From Tritrichomonas musculus (Eukaryota; Parabasalia; Tritrichomonadida; Tritrichomonadidae), in contig JAPFFF010000009.1 of assembly GCA_039105265.1 (NCBI GenBank), forward strand, positions 2,418,001-2,482,000: DNA of 64,000 bases, read 5' to 3'. Positions 19,989 through 30,509 of the stretch are shown here, piece by piece. The position numbers were made by a program, and so were the translations under genes. Numbering within the stretch: the stretch's first letter is position 1; each line of letters starts with the position of its first letter. Below the pieces are notes generated by a model. The model did no database searches. It was not told the DNA's origin and saw nothing but the letters and a program-made list of their open reading frames with translations.

Positions 19989-20384
19989 ATGAGTAAGAAC
20001 AAGAATCCATCACAACCAACTCTCGAAGAGTTATATACAACCGACGACTTATCATTACTTAAACGAGCTATCACCGAGTTAACAGCTAAACAAGATTATA
20101 AGACCCTCAACACTCTGTTTCGTCGTAATCCAAATGCTAGTAAGTTCGATAGTAGAACACTTAATGAAGATATACCACAATCGACAAAACGATTCACCAA
20201 ACGTAATGACAAACTATGTAACGTATCACGAACAGTTCCACGACAGAGTACTACCAAACCAGAAGAGAGTGACACGTATACTTACAAGTCCAGATACTAT
20301 GATCCACATACCAAATCGTTTAAGTATATAGATAAACCTATCGAACCATATGCTAGTGCTTCACGAATTCGTGCTAGGTACTAA
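19989..20384 (+). CDS. Unrecognised basic protein
   Basis: The 131-aa protein starts MSKNKNPSQPTLEELY. A helical N-terminal third (LEELYTTDDLSLLKRAITELTAKQDYKTLNTLF, about 11-43) is followed by an Arg/Lys/Thr/Tyr-rich, probably disordered tail ending ASRIRARY. No family is recognised. Its ATG overlaps the stop of the minisatellite frame by ATGA, an arrangement unusual for trichomonad nuclear genes. Codon use (CGA, TCG, ACC) matches the acidic frame upstream, so the two probably belong to one unit. It could be a small DNA- or RNA-binding protein by charge alone, but nothing proves a function. Confidence 0.5.
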   Translation: MSKNKNPSQPTLEELYTTDDLSLLKRAITELTAKQDYKTLNTLFRRNPNASKFDSRTLNEDIPQSTKRFTKRNDKLCNVSRTVPRQSTTKPEESDTYTYKSRYYDPHTKSFKYIDKPIEPYASASRIRARY

Positions 20385-20434
20385 ATCGACACAGAACACA
20401 GATCGCGCACATACATACATTATATTTTTGGTTT

Positions 20435-20615
20435 AAAGTCGACAACATCGAAACAGGATTCTCCAGTATTGGATTCGCATACGAAACTCGTTAAAAGTGG
20501 TTAAAGATGGTATTGGATGATGTTTTCGTAAATATATTCGTTAATATTAAGGTCGTTAATGTTTTCGTAAATGGATTCGTAAATGATATTTACTAGTTTC
20601 GATGTTGTCGACTTT
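20435..20615. repeat. Fold-back element at right edge of the island
   Basis: Perfect 20-bp inverted arms, AAAGTCGACAACATCGAAAC (20435-20454) and its complement (20596-20615), are separated by 141 nt. Weaker pairing extends outward (TTTTTGGTT against AAACAAAAA). The loop contains four to five short quasi-repeats of TTCGTAAAT(G/A). This could be a MITE or the processed 3' end of the island's unit. Confidence 0.75.
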
Positions 20616-20694
20616 GATATTCAAACAAAAATATTTTGAATATTTTATTTGGTCAATATTATCGAGAATTGATTATTTATATTTTAACCAAAAA

Positions 20695-20700
20695 TTCATA
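20695..20700 (+). promoter_or_regulatory. Initiator-like element (TTCATA)
   Basis: TTCATAAG lies 5 nt upstream of the ATG at 20705 and fits TCA(+1)YW, with the A at 20698. Confidence 0.45.
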
Positions 20701-20704
20701 AGTA

Positions 20705-21664
20705 ATGGATTACCAAGAAGACACGGATGAATTACTTGATCAAAATAAAGAACTTGAATCGCAAACCCCACTCCCACCACTTACACAATGGGAAAATATT
20801 TGCTCATGCTGTGGACTTCAATATAATTATGTTCCAGCTACTGATGAACGTTACATTAATCACTGGAAAATCCAATATGGTTTTCCTATTGGGGTCGAAT
20901 TTGTCATAATTAGCTCATACTTAGTTGCTATTTTGGTTCATCGACCAAACGTTAGCTTTATTGGGCCAAAAACAACTTTTTTCCTTACAGTTTTTATGAT
21001 TTTATTTGCATATTCGTACGTTGCAACAATTCTTGTTGGCCCTGGATACCTACCTTTTTATTTTCCAATGAAGTTAAGTCAAGGGCCAACGCGTCCAGAT
21101 TATCTTAGTGGAATGGTCACCAGAGGTGATCAATTGGATTATTCAAAAAGCCAAAAATTCCCCAATCGCACAAGATTTTTTAATTCTGCTTCAAGATATG
21201 TTATTCGACCAGATCATTTGTGTGCATGGGTGACTTCATTCATTGGAAAAAAGAATCACAAGCTATTCTTTCTTTTCAATTTTTGGGGCGTTATTTATAT
21301 AACTTTATTTTGTTACTGCTGCATCCGCACAATAGTTGAAACAATTTTCACTATTGGCCCAGATACAGCTGTTTTTTTTGCAATTGTTTTTCTTTATACT
21401 GCCCTAGGATTTTCATTTCTTTTTCTAACAGGAAACTTTACTCAGCAAAACATTCGCCAAATCACATTAAACAGAACTCAATTTGAAATAATGAAAGATA
21501 TGCCAGCTCTTTTACACAGAAAATATCCTTGGTACCGGAATTGGGAAGAAGTTTTTGGAAGTATTAGCGAATGGTATCTTTGGTTGATACCTATACCTGC
21601 GTTTAGGGGAATTGATGATTACTCATTATCTGTTCTTAAATCCCCAGCAGATAAGCATTTATAA
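20705..21664 (+). CDS. Degenerate DHHC-family protein (DHLC), four-TM palmitoyltransferase-like
   Basis: This 319-aa membrane protein has four hydrophobic segments at about 58-78, 85-108, 187-212 and 218-242. Between TM2 and TM3 lies the segment RPDHLCAWVTSFIGKKNHKLFFLF (about 166-189), which lines up with the DHHC core 'xxDHHCPWVxNCVGxxNxxxFxxF'. A TxE-like motif (NRTQFE, about 257-262) follows TM4, as in DHHC enzymes. However, the upstream zinc-binding cysteines are replaced (RTRFFNSASRYV), DHHC is DHLC, and the downstream NCVG Cys is Phe. The nucleophilic Cys position remains. It is probably a pseudo-enzyme or a strongly altered acyltransferase at a Golgi/plasma membrane site. The N-terminus also has a CSCC cluster (33-36). 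Confidence 0.75.
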   Translation: MDYQEDTDELLDQNKELESQTPLPPLTQWENICSCCGLQYNYVPATDERYINHWKIQYGFPIGVEFVIISSYLVAILVHRPNVSFIGPKTTFFLTVFMILFAYSYVATILVGPGYLPFYFPMKLSQGPTRPDYLSGMVTRGDQLDYSKSQKFPNRTRFFNSASRYVIRPDHLCAWVTSFIGKKNHKLFFLFNFWGVIYITLFCYCCIRTIVETIFTIGPDTAVFFAIVFLYTALGFSFLFLTGNFTQQNIRQITLNRTQFEIMKDMPALLHRKYPWYRNWEEVFGSISEWYLWLIPIPAFRGIDDYSLSVLKSPADKHL

Positions 21665-22207
21665 TTTTGTTTTATTTTGTTTATGTTTAATTGACTATTA
21701 TATAAAATTGATTCCTATCTTTATTTAAAACTTTTTTTTTTTTTATTAATCATCACCCAAGAAAGATTATGAATAATCAGTTATTCTGATTTATTATTAA
21801 CATTTAATTATTTTATATATTTAAATATATTTAAATATTGATTTAATATAAGAATTTTAAGTATATATTTTAATATTTATAAATATAAATTTAAATTTTG
21901 AAAAAATTAATCAAGTATTCAAATATTTAATTTCAATAAATTATTTTTGAACTTTTTGATAAATAGGATTTTTTTATATGTTGTAGCAATGAAATATTAT
22001 TTATAATCTTCTCATTTATGCAAATATCTTTGGAAACTATTTAATTTAGATTCTTATTTTGGGACAATCATTTTCATTTCATTATTTTTTATCAAAAAGT
22101 TAAAATAAATTTTTTTCTTAACACAATTATTTGAGGGAATTATACTATTTGACACGTTATTCGTAATTTGTCCTTGTTGTAAAATTGTAAATTCTTTTTC
22201 AATCAAA
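21665..22207. other. Spacer upstream of the Myb gene
   Basis: Extremely AT-rich and non-coding. It carries ACTTTTTG at 21951-21958 and CAAAAAGT at 22093-22100. Confidence 0.5.
22093..22100 (+). promoter_or_regulatory. Candidate upstream motif CAAAAAGT
   Basis: ATCAAAAAGTTAAA lies about 108 bp upstream of the Myb ATG. It is part of the recurring WTCAAAAAGT set; no function is proven. Confidence 0.3.
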
Positions 22208-23266
22208 ATGGTATTTATACAGCCTCTCATTGATATTGCTATTTTTTACGCCACAGGTCGTTCACCTCAATTACTCGAGAAAGAAAAAATGAAACGTTTA
22301 AATGCAATCCTTGAGGATTTTATTTTAAATAATAATGTTAACAAAATCGAATCTTCAATGCAACAGATCATTCAAGAAGGATATGATCCAAAATGCATTC
22401 CAAAAGTTTTTAAAATTCTTCAAATTCAACCTTATTCAGAATTAAAAGATAAAACAAGCAATAATACCTCAAGTATAAATTCAAAGCAAACTAATGGAGT
22501 ATTAACACCAGATATTCCATTTCAAAATCAAATTGGGGATCCGCTTGATCCATCAAATCGACGCCGCCATCGATCTCCCCCTTGGAGTACAGAAGAAGAT
22601 GAGCGTTTGATTGCAGGAATATTTCATTTTGGTTTTTCTGATTGGCAAAAAGTATCAACTTTTGTCGGAAAAGGCAGAACTCGAACGCAATGCGGCCAAA
22701 GATGGCTTAGATGCCTAGACCCTAATATGAACAAGGAGAAATGGACCCCAGAAGAAGATGCAACGCTTAAAAAGTTAGTAGAGCTTTATGGTGTACACTC
22801 ATGGGCAAGAATAGCAAAGGAACTTGGCAACAGAACTGATGTTCAATGCAGATATCGATATGTACGATGTGCGAGAGAGCCACCTAACTTTGCCAACAAT
22901 CAAAGTATACCTCAATTTCCAAATTTCTCACCACCAACCTTATATGCTAACAGCCAACAGCAGCAACAGCAACAATCACAAATCCAACATATTCAATCAG
23001 CAGAGCATCGAATAATTCAACCGTTTAAACAAAAGCAATCAAATTTTGTATCCTCGTCTCCAGATACCATTAACTCAACAATGTCGGCTATAGAACCATC
23101 ACCTTTACCAAATTCTGTTATTGATGTTTCAACAAACCTGAACATTACAGATTCAAATTCGGAAGAGCCAAAAGATTTACCCTTAACTCCTTTTGCATAT
23201 CAAAATGTTCTTCCATTAATTAAACCTCAGGTAGTAGGTCATAATTTACCTGAAACACCAAAATGA
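22208..23266 (+). CDS. R2R3-type Myb transcription factor
   Basis: The 352-aa protein has a conserved trichomonad-type N-terminal helical region (about 20-80, LEDFILNNNVNKIESSMQQIIQEGYDP). Two Myb repeats follow at about 120-219. Repeat one has PPWSTEEDERLIAGIFHFGFSDWQ with Trp123 and Trp142 and ends CGQRWLRCLDP. Repeat two has KWTPEEDATLKKLVELYGVHSWARIA and ends VQCRYRYVRC. The third helices (TRTQCGQRW and TDVQCRYRY) are the DNA-reading helices. A Gln-rich patch and a Ser/Pro-rich tail follow. Trichomonads have large Myb families, some of which bind promoter elements of the TAACGATA/AACGATA type. Targets of this one are unknown. Confidence 0.93.
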   Translation: MVFIQPLIDIAIFYATGRSPQLLEKEKMKRLNAILEDFILNNNVNKIESSMQQIIQEGYDPKCIPKVFKILQIQPYSELKDKTSNNTSSINSKQTNGVLTPDIPFQNQIGDPLDPSNRRRHRSPPWSTEEDERLIAGIFHFGFSDWQKVSTFVGKGRTRTQCGQRWLRCLDPNMNKEKWTPEEDATLKKLVELYGVHSWARIAKELGNRTDVQCRYRYVRCAREPPNFANNQSIPQFPNFSPPTLYANSQQQQQQQSQIQHIQSAEHRIIQPFKQKQSNFVSSSPDTINSTMSAIEPSPLPNSVIDVSTNLNITDSNSEEPKDLPLTPFAYQNVLPLIKPQVVGHNLPETPK

Positions 23267-23971
23267 GGTTTTTGATTACGGCTTTATTGTTTTATTGAAA
23301 GTATTACATTTATCCATTTTTTTATTTATAAAAAGGATTCTAATTCAGTATTCTATTTTAATCCTTTTATATAAAAATATCAAAAGTGACTATTTTTATA
23401 ATCGAAAAAATCAATTTTTTTAAATATGAATTTTTATTTTCTTATACTCAAAAAATAGTATTAAAAGTCATCTAAAAGAATGTTTCAAACTTAAAATTGC
23501 ATTCAATCAAGTTCATTTGACACAAAGTTAAGTCTACTTTCCAAATTGAATTAAAAAATTCAATGAGTTCTCACAAATATATAATTATATAAAAAATGGA
23601 TATTCATTGATTATTTATGTTAAATATTAATCTTAAGTTCATTATGATCAGAAATGCCACACTATAGTCTTAGTTACATTTTTTTTTTTTTTTTTTTTTA
23701 CTTCATTATATCGATGTTTTCAATAATAAAATTATTTACCAAAATATCTCTAAATAAATTCTCTATATTACATTTCTTTATCAAATATTAATATTTTTTT
23801 TTTACTTCTACACATAAAATAATATATGTAAATATTCAATTGCGCCAATAGTAATTTATTATTCTAAAAATAAGACATCCAATGATTTATTATTGAGTGA
23901 AATATAATAAATTGAAATAAGAAAATGAGACATTCAATGACATATTATAGAGCGAAAGTAGACTCTTAATT
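23267..23971. other. Spacer
   Basis: AT-rich, non-coding, with a T tract near 23680-23700. Nothing else was recognised. Confidence 0.5.
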
Positions 23972-24289
23972 TTGCATATTGATAAGGATTATTATTGTGA
24001 TGGATCTCTCGAATCGGTAAGAATTCCATTTGATTTAGAAGTAAATCCTGAAATTCTCTTAGGACCAAAATTATACAAATTCAAATGTGCTTTACTTCAT
24101 TGTGGAAGCAAACTAAGTGGATATTTTAAGGTTATAATTAAATATCAAAACAATTTATATATTTATAGTGACGCCATAATTGGAAATTTTCAATTTTCGA
24201 ATATCAACGAAGGTTATGTTTTATTAAGGGAATTATTAAAAATACTTTTTTTATTACTATTGCTCTCTTTTTTTACTGATACAAATTAA
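23972..24289 (+). pseudogene. Ubiquitin-specific protease (USP, C19) C-terminal fragment
   Basis: The frame has no ATG start (the first codon is TTG). It reads LHIDKDYYCDGSLESVRIPFDLEVNPEI then KLYKFKCALLHCGSKLSGYF. These match the USP His-box region, where 'L.RF.yd..g...Ki...f.fp..ldl' precedes 'YkL.avlvHsG....GHY'. The catalytic His of GHY reads GYF. After NEGYVLLRELL the frame runs into hydrophobic noise. No upstream Cys-box was found, so this is a host-gene relic about 100 codons long and not a functional protease. Confidence 0.6.
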
Positions 24290-24719
24290 CTGTAATGTAT
24301 TCCATCAATGAAATTTATATCATATCAATACCAAAAATAGTATTTATTTTTATAAAAATAACAAAAATTAAAAAGTATAATAATTTATTATCTAAATAAT
24401 ATAATTTTATCTCATAATAATTCGTATTTATTTTTTGATATTTTTTTAAAATTTTTTTGTAGTTATTTTTAAATAATTTTTATTGATAATGCTTTATAAT
24501 TAAATGAAATAATTTTATATTACTTTTTTTTTAGTTTTTTTGCACCCAGTTACTAAAAAAACAATTTTTGAAAATATTTTTCCAATTTTTTTGATCGTTT
24601 AGGAGAAATTTAATACTCTTTTGACCATAATTTTTTCAAAGGTAGTACTCTCAGAATCATAATATTCTATGAGTTTTTTCAATATTGAAAGTCTTACACG
24701 AAAACCGATCAGTAAACCC

Positions 24720-24967
24720 TTAAGGTACAAATCCAGTACGTTTAGTAACCGCAATTTTTTTTGACATTCTCAAAGAATAAGATGACATGTTAAATAAAAA
24801 CCGATTATTTTCATTCATTTCATATAACATGTCATAAAGTTTGTTTAAATTGTAAAATAAGTGTCAAAAACAAACCTAGTCAATTTAAACTTTTTCAGAG
24901 ACATGCAACTATTCAAATAATAAACGTTCTCCTATTCAAAAAATAACGTACTGGATTTGTACCTTAA
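24720..24967. repeat. MITE copy 1, TTAA-bounded
   Basis: This 248-bp element has TTAA at both ends and perfect 19-bp inverted repeats inside them (GGTACAAATCCAGTACGTT at 24724-24742; complement at 24945-24963). It contains internal inverted GTTTAAATTG/CAATTTAAAC. It closely matches the second copy 102 bp downstream in the same orientation. TTAA target duplications would fit the piggyBac superfamily; TA duplications of mariner type cannot be excluded. Confidence 0.88.
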
Positions 24968-25068
24968 AGATATTTAAAAATTTGATTTGATATATGAATT
25001 ATACAAAATTAAAATCATCAAACATTTATAATTCTATATAAAAATAATATTTATATTGTGCTTTTTAC

Positions 25069-25317
25069 TTAAGGTATAATTCCAGTACGTTGAGTAACCG
25101 CAATTTTTTTTGACATTCTCAAAGAATAAGATGACATGTTAAATAAAAAACGATTATTTTCATCCATAGGTTTGTTAAATAAAAAAATGTTAATTTAAAT
25201 TGTAAAATAAGTGTCAAAAACAAACCTAGTCAATTTAAACTTTTTCAGAGATATGCAACTGTTCAAATAATAAACGTTCCCCTATTCAAAAAATAACGTA
25301 CTGGATTTGTACCTTAA
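25069..25317. repeat. MITE copy 2, TTAA-bounded
   Basis: This 249-bp near-copy of the 24720-24967 element differs by scattered substitutions and by a replaced central segment of about 35 bp around 25170-25195. The left repeat is slightly degraded (GGTATAATTCCAGTACGTT) and the right repeat intact. No transposase is present in the window for this family. Confidence 0.88.
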
Positions 25318-25421
25318 TAAAACCAAGATATTGGAAATTTAATATTCAGTACCCACTCAAAAATTTGAGTCTATAATCAATTTGAATCCAAGATGATTCA
25401 AGTTTTCTTTCATTTTTCGCT

Positions 25422-28400
25422 TTGCTGACTGCAAAAAAAAATAATACTATTGGATCATTTCTTTCTCAAGCCGAATGTCAATATGAAAATGCATATTTAA
25501 ATGGGCAAAAACTAAAAAAAGAAGAATTTTTGGATAAAAATACAGATCAACTTCATTATTATGCTATTTTCCTTTCTATTACTGGAAATCAAAGATTTAA
25601 ATATCAAGAAATTAAACCAAATTTAGATAATTACCAAATCGATGAAAATATACAAAAGTCCCCATTAGGTTTCAAATACATTGATACAACAACACAAAAG
25701 GAAATATTTTTAAAAGTTTTCAATTCAGATTTTGTAGAATCAGAATTGAATAACATTTATATATCTCGCTATCTTGATTTACCCGGCATTATTCAAATAA
25801 TTATTATTTCCAAGTAGATCCAACCCAAAAAATCATCTCAGATTTACATCTTCAAAACGTAGATAATATCAATATTGTAATTTCAGAATATATATAGAAA
25901 ACGGTACCGTTGAAGCAAACAACAATGAGTATCTAAAATCAAATGGATCTAAAAATGAAAAAGTGACACCAACAGTTCGTAGTAAAATTATTTTTGGTGT
26001 TGCAAGCATAATGAAGCAAATTCATGAAAATGGCTGTGTTCATCGAAAGCTGACAGCCGACACTCTTTTGCTAGATGACAAATTAGAGCCAAAAATAGGT
26101 TGTTTTAATTATGCACATTTTACTGACCAAATAAGAACAGAATTAAGTTCATCAACATGTATTTCACCTGAATTATTGAACAACGAACTGATAAACAATC
26201 CAGAAGCCATTGATGTTTTCAGTTATGCCTTCTTCCTATATAAAATGTTCACATTTGAAAGAATTCGTTTCAATGATAATCGACCAATTAAAGTTGAAAT
26301 ACAATTCATTGCAAAAATTGGACGAGGTGAAAGACCAAGAAAAATGGAATTCATTCCTGATCATTATTGGGAGCTTATTGAAGCTTGTTGGAGTCAAGAT
26401 CCTAGTGAAAGACCAACATTTACTGAAATTGTTGATATTTTAAAAGATGACAAATTCGCACTCAATGAATTCGGCATGAAAACTGATTTAGAAAAACTTC
26501 ATGAATATCAAAAAAGAGTTGAAAGCAACAAAGTAAAGAAAATTATTGAAGAAGATGAAGATAAAAGTACAAGCAGTGAAGAAGAAAATTTTGAAGAAGA
26601 AGATGAAGATATTGATGATAATTATATTGTTGATCTTTCTAATTATTCAATTGTTTTGAAAGTTGAATCAAATGAAACTGGTCATTTTTATTTGGCTATT
26701 GTTTCTGACACTGAAGTTGATTTTAAAAGATCAAAAATTTATAGAGAAGCAATGATTCTTTCTAAATTGAATCATCCTTGTATTTCAAAATTTATTGGAA
26801 TCAGCCCAACTGATTTTGAGCATGAAAACAGGCCAGCTATTTTGATTGAATTCTCATCAAATGGACATTTAAAACAGCTCCTCGATACAGAAAGAAACAT
26901 CACTCCAATTGACGATTGGAATGAAACTAAAAAGCTCATTAATATATATGGAATTGCATCAAGTCTTTCTTATTTAAATTCAGTAAACATTATTTACAAG
27001 GATTTGAATCCTGAAAACATTGTTTTGGATGATTTTTTATGCCCAAAACTCATCAATTTTTCTTTTGTTGACATTCCAAAACAAATGTCGAGGATTGTCG
27101 AAGAAGAAGAATTTAAAGGAACACCGAAATATGCTGCTCCTGAACTTTTTGACAATGAAAAGTTCAATCAATCGACGGTTGCTTATTCATTTGCACTAAT
27201 TTTGTATGAATTAATTAGTGGCAAAAAAATATTTGAAGGAAAAACTGTCTTTCAAGTCATGAAGGAAGTTTCAGATGGCTATCGTCCTGAACTTGATGAA
27301 ACTTTTTCACCTGTTTATCGTGATTTGATAGGATTATGTTGGTTGGAAGCTGCACCAAACAGGCCATCATTTGATCAAATAATAAACATGTTAGTTTATA
27401 ATCAAAAATCAATTGATGGAGTGAATCATGATGAGTTCAATGGATACATGAACTTTATTGATGATTCACAAGCAATTTATGAAAAGAATAAAGAAGTGCT
27501 TCAAATTAATGAATATATAAAAACATTCAAAAAAGTTGATTTGTCAAGCATTCGTCAAGAATATTTGAAAAATAAAAAGAAAAGAATTAAATTGAATTGT
27601 AAATACATCGATATTGATGATTACACTCAAGATAAGAAAATCGGAGAAGGCAATTTTGGAGTAATTTATAAAATTAGTGAAAAAAAGAATAAAGAAAAAT
27701 CTTTTGCTGCGAAAATATCAAAAAATTCACTTCAAGATATTGAAGAAGATGAACTTATTTCTCATTATCGAGAAGTATCAATCATATCACAATTAAATCA
27801 TTCTTGCATTTTGAAATTCATTGGTTACAGTTCAACTAACTTTAATAAAGATGACAATCCAGTAATTGTAACCGAATTATCTCAAAAAGGAAGTTTATTG
27901 AATGCCTTTAATATGGAGCGTGAAAGTTTGGCTTTGTCTGAATGGGACAAAACAATGAAATTAATCAATATTTATGGAATCGCTTCAGGAATGTCTTATT
28001 TACATCATTATAATATTATTCATCGTGATTTAAAACCAGACAACATTCTTCTCAATGATAATTTGTATCCAAAACTCGCCGATTTTGGATTATCTAAAGA
28101 AATATCTGAAGACAATTTAAATGTTCCTAATCCTGATTATAAGATTAAAGGAACTCCAATGTATTGTTCACCTGAAATACTTGAAAGTTACAATTATACA
28201 AAACTGGAGACGTTTATGCTTTCGGCTTGATTGTTTATGAAATAATTACAAATGAAGTCCCTTTCAATGACATTAAAAATATCTTCAAACTCACATCTGA
28301 AGTCGTCGTTAAAAAGAAAAGACCAAGCTTTACTTATCCTGTTCCTGACTGTTATCGAGAACTCATCGAAAAGTGTTGGTCTCATGACTACAAGTGTCGC

Positions 28401-28754
28401 CCTTCATTCGATGAAATTGTCAATGATTTGAGAAATAATCGTGATTTTCTTGAAGATGTCGATGAAGACGTTTTTTTCGATTATGTTTACAAAATTGACG
28501 GTTATAATAAACAATATAAAAACCAAGAAGAAGAAGATTATTTCAAAAACGTTCTTCATGAATTCGAAATTAAAAAATCAAGCGAGCCAATTTGAAGGGA
28601 AAAAGTAATTGAAGATCAGAATGAAAATGATTTGAGAAAAGTTGAAGAGACCGAGAATAACAATGATGAAGAAGAAAATCTAAAAGAAGACAATAATGAA
28701 AAAGTTGAAGAGAATACAAAGAAAATCAAATCTGACGGATCTGGAGGATGCTGA
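25422..28754 (+). pseudogene. Broken triple-kinase-domain (TKL-like) gene
   Basis: This is one decayed host gene reading in pieces (25422-25817, 25963-28230, 28227-28595 and a tail to 28754). The N-terminal part is helical and charged. Kinase-like domain 1 (about 25870-26450) has HRK for HRD and CFN for DFG. Domain 2 (about 26630-27400) has YKD for HRD and NFS for DFG. Both are pseudokinases by sequence. Domain 3 (about 27610-28430) keeps the Gly loop GEGNFG, FAAK Lys, HRDLKPDN, DFG and SPE, so it was once active. Breaks include a 2-nt excess near 25893, a frame change near 25800, a missing base near 28203 and an in-frame TGA at 28593-28595. No ATG opens the first frame. The tail after TGA is a Glu/Lys-rich segment ending GSGGC. 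Confidence 0.85.
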
Positions 28755-29212
28755 AATATTGTGTAAATCCAAAGGATGAATAAAATTCGTAACTCTCTTA
28801 TTAAGATAATTAATATATAGGCAATATACACAAAACTATATGATTGTAATATTTGTTTTTATTTATAACTTGCTCATTAGTGTTTTTTTTTAATTATTTA
28901 AAATGTATATCAATTTTGATATATATAATTTGCTAAATAAACAAAAGAACTTTGCTGTATATTTATTTACATTTAACTGATATACATGCAATATTATTAT
29001 ATACTACAATAAGGTTGAGAAAAGAATGATTATTAGAATTTCTTTTAATTTAATTTTCAAGTTAAATAAAAAAAGATTAAACACAAAGCATTATTTATAT
29101 TTAGAGAGGTGAAAAAGTTCTATCACATTCTTTTAACTTCATCGTTCTTAAAGATTGAATCAAGTATAAATATATATAAATTTAAAAGCTTTATTTAAAT
29201 AAAAAGTAATAA
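28755..29212. other. Spacer between converging kinase and F5/8 genes
   Basis: AT-rich spacer with no reading frame. It separates the 3' ends of two converging decayed genes. Confidence 0.5.
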
Positions 29213-30250
29213 TCATCCAACATACATTTCACTAACACCATCAGGATAATAATAACTGCTCAGTAATTGAGCATCGGTGAATGGATTTCTCTTCCCAGGC
29301 TTTGCAGTTCCATAAAAATCAAATGATTTGAAACAAAGAAATCCATTGCAACCAATAATTCTAATAAGTCGAAATGGCTTTGTCATTGTTTTCAGTAATT
29401 TCATAAGAATAAAAGGAATCAGTTTTTGGCATACTTTGGTTGGTTCTGCGATCAAGAATGACACCTTTATCATATGGACTTTTACAGCCAACAATAACCC
29501 AGCCAGTCATTTTTGGTGAATCATTAGGTTGGATTTCATAACCAGTAATATAAAAATCATGTTCTCTAAAATAAATTGTTGCTCGAACAACTTTATTAGC
29601 TCTTTTTGATTGATAAACACCTTTTCTTCCACCATAGAAATCAACACATTCTGTTACGTCATCATTTGAATGATAATGAACAATAAAATTCTCTAATAGT
29701 GGTCCATACATTTCAGCTGCGTTTCTGAGAAGTCCTTGGCAAAATCTACTTGGATCATTTATTGATTCAATCGTTGGATTTTGATCGAACTTAATTACTG
29801 GGTAGGAAATACACATTTTTTTCTCTGCTCAATGTTATTCCATTGTTTTTTACATCTCCATAAAATTCAATATATGAAAACGACAATGGCGAAACTATGC
29901 TATGAAATGCAATGATTTGGAAGAATTTTTTGTTTTCGATTTCTTTTTAGTACCTTGAATTTTTTCCAACGTTGCCAATGTATGGATATACATAAATAAT
30001 TTCCCATTTGTCTGTTGCACTATCATAACCATATACTAGGAATTTTAGTGGCTTTTCTGTTTCATAAGTTGAATCAGGAGATGTACAAAATGCGAAACTT
30101 GTTAATCTTACTGTATGCTTGGTAAAACAAACATGAAATTCATGATTGACACCATTTAATGTAGTTGTCTATGAATTCTTGGGATCACCAACGTGAACTT
30201 GGTATCCATGAATTCGACAATATGTTAAACAAGAAACATGCATCATATCT
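29213..30250 (-). pseudogene. Decayed gene with two F5/8-type C (discoidin-like) domains
   Basis: On the minus strand, 30250-29830 reads as one beta-sandwich domain beginning MMHVSCLTYCRIHGYQVHVG. It includes KWEIIYVYP and ends FFQIIAFHSIVSPLSFSYIEFYG, the closing signature of trichomonad F5/8-type C domains. A second domain follows at 29816-29213: DDVTECVDFYGGRKGVY, KMTGWVIVGCKSPYDKGVILDRR, then RLIRIIGCNGFLCFKSFDFYG. The pieces lie in different frames with a TAG near the first third of domain 1 and a frame change near 29385, so the gene is not functional. F5/8-type C domains usually bind glycans or lipids. The gene converges on the kinase pseudogene. A second relic of the same family lies at 37.4-37.8 kb. 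Confidence 0.65.
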
Positions 30251-30509
30251 TAATTAATTTAAATTAAAAGCTGTTCATTTATTTGTTTAGAGACACATTT
30301 CTATTAATTTTCAATTGCCAAGATCAAAATTGTTTAACAAAAAGTATTTATTTTCTAAAAAGAAAATCATCGAAGTATTCTCATGAAATATTTCCAGTTG
30401 ATTCTATGACAATTGAAAATTAAAGTAACACTAAACTTCTCAAATGCTCACGATTTTTTGAAAGATTTTTTTTATTTGTAAAAAAATGAACACAATCAGT
30501 TGTATAAAA

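Noticed and set aside
19060-20640. Island as a known virus-like or Polinton-type element
   Set aside because: No capsid, polymerase, integrase or protease pattern was seen and it is far too small, so I left it as a unit of unknown type.
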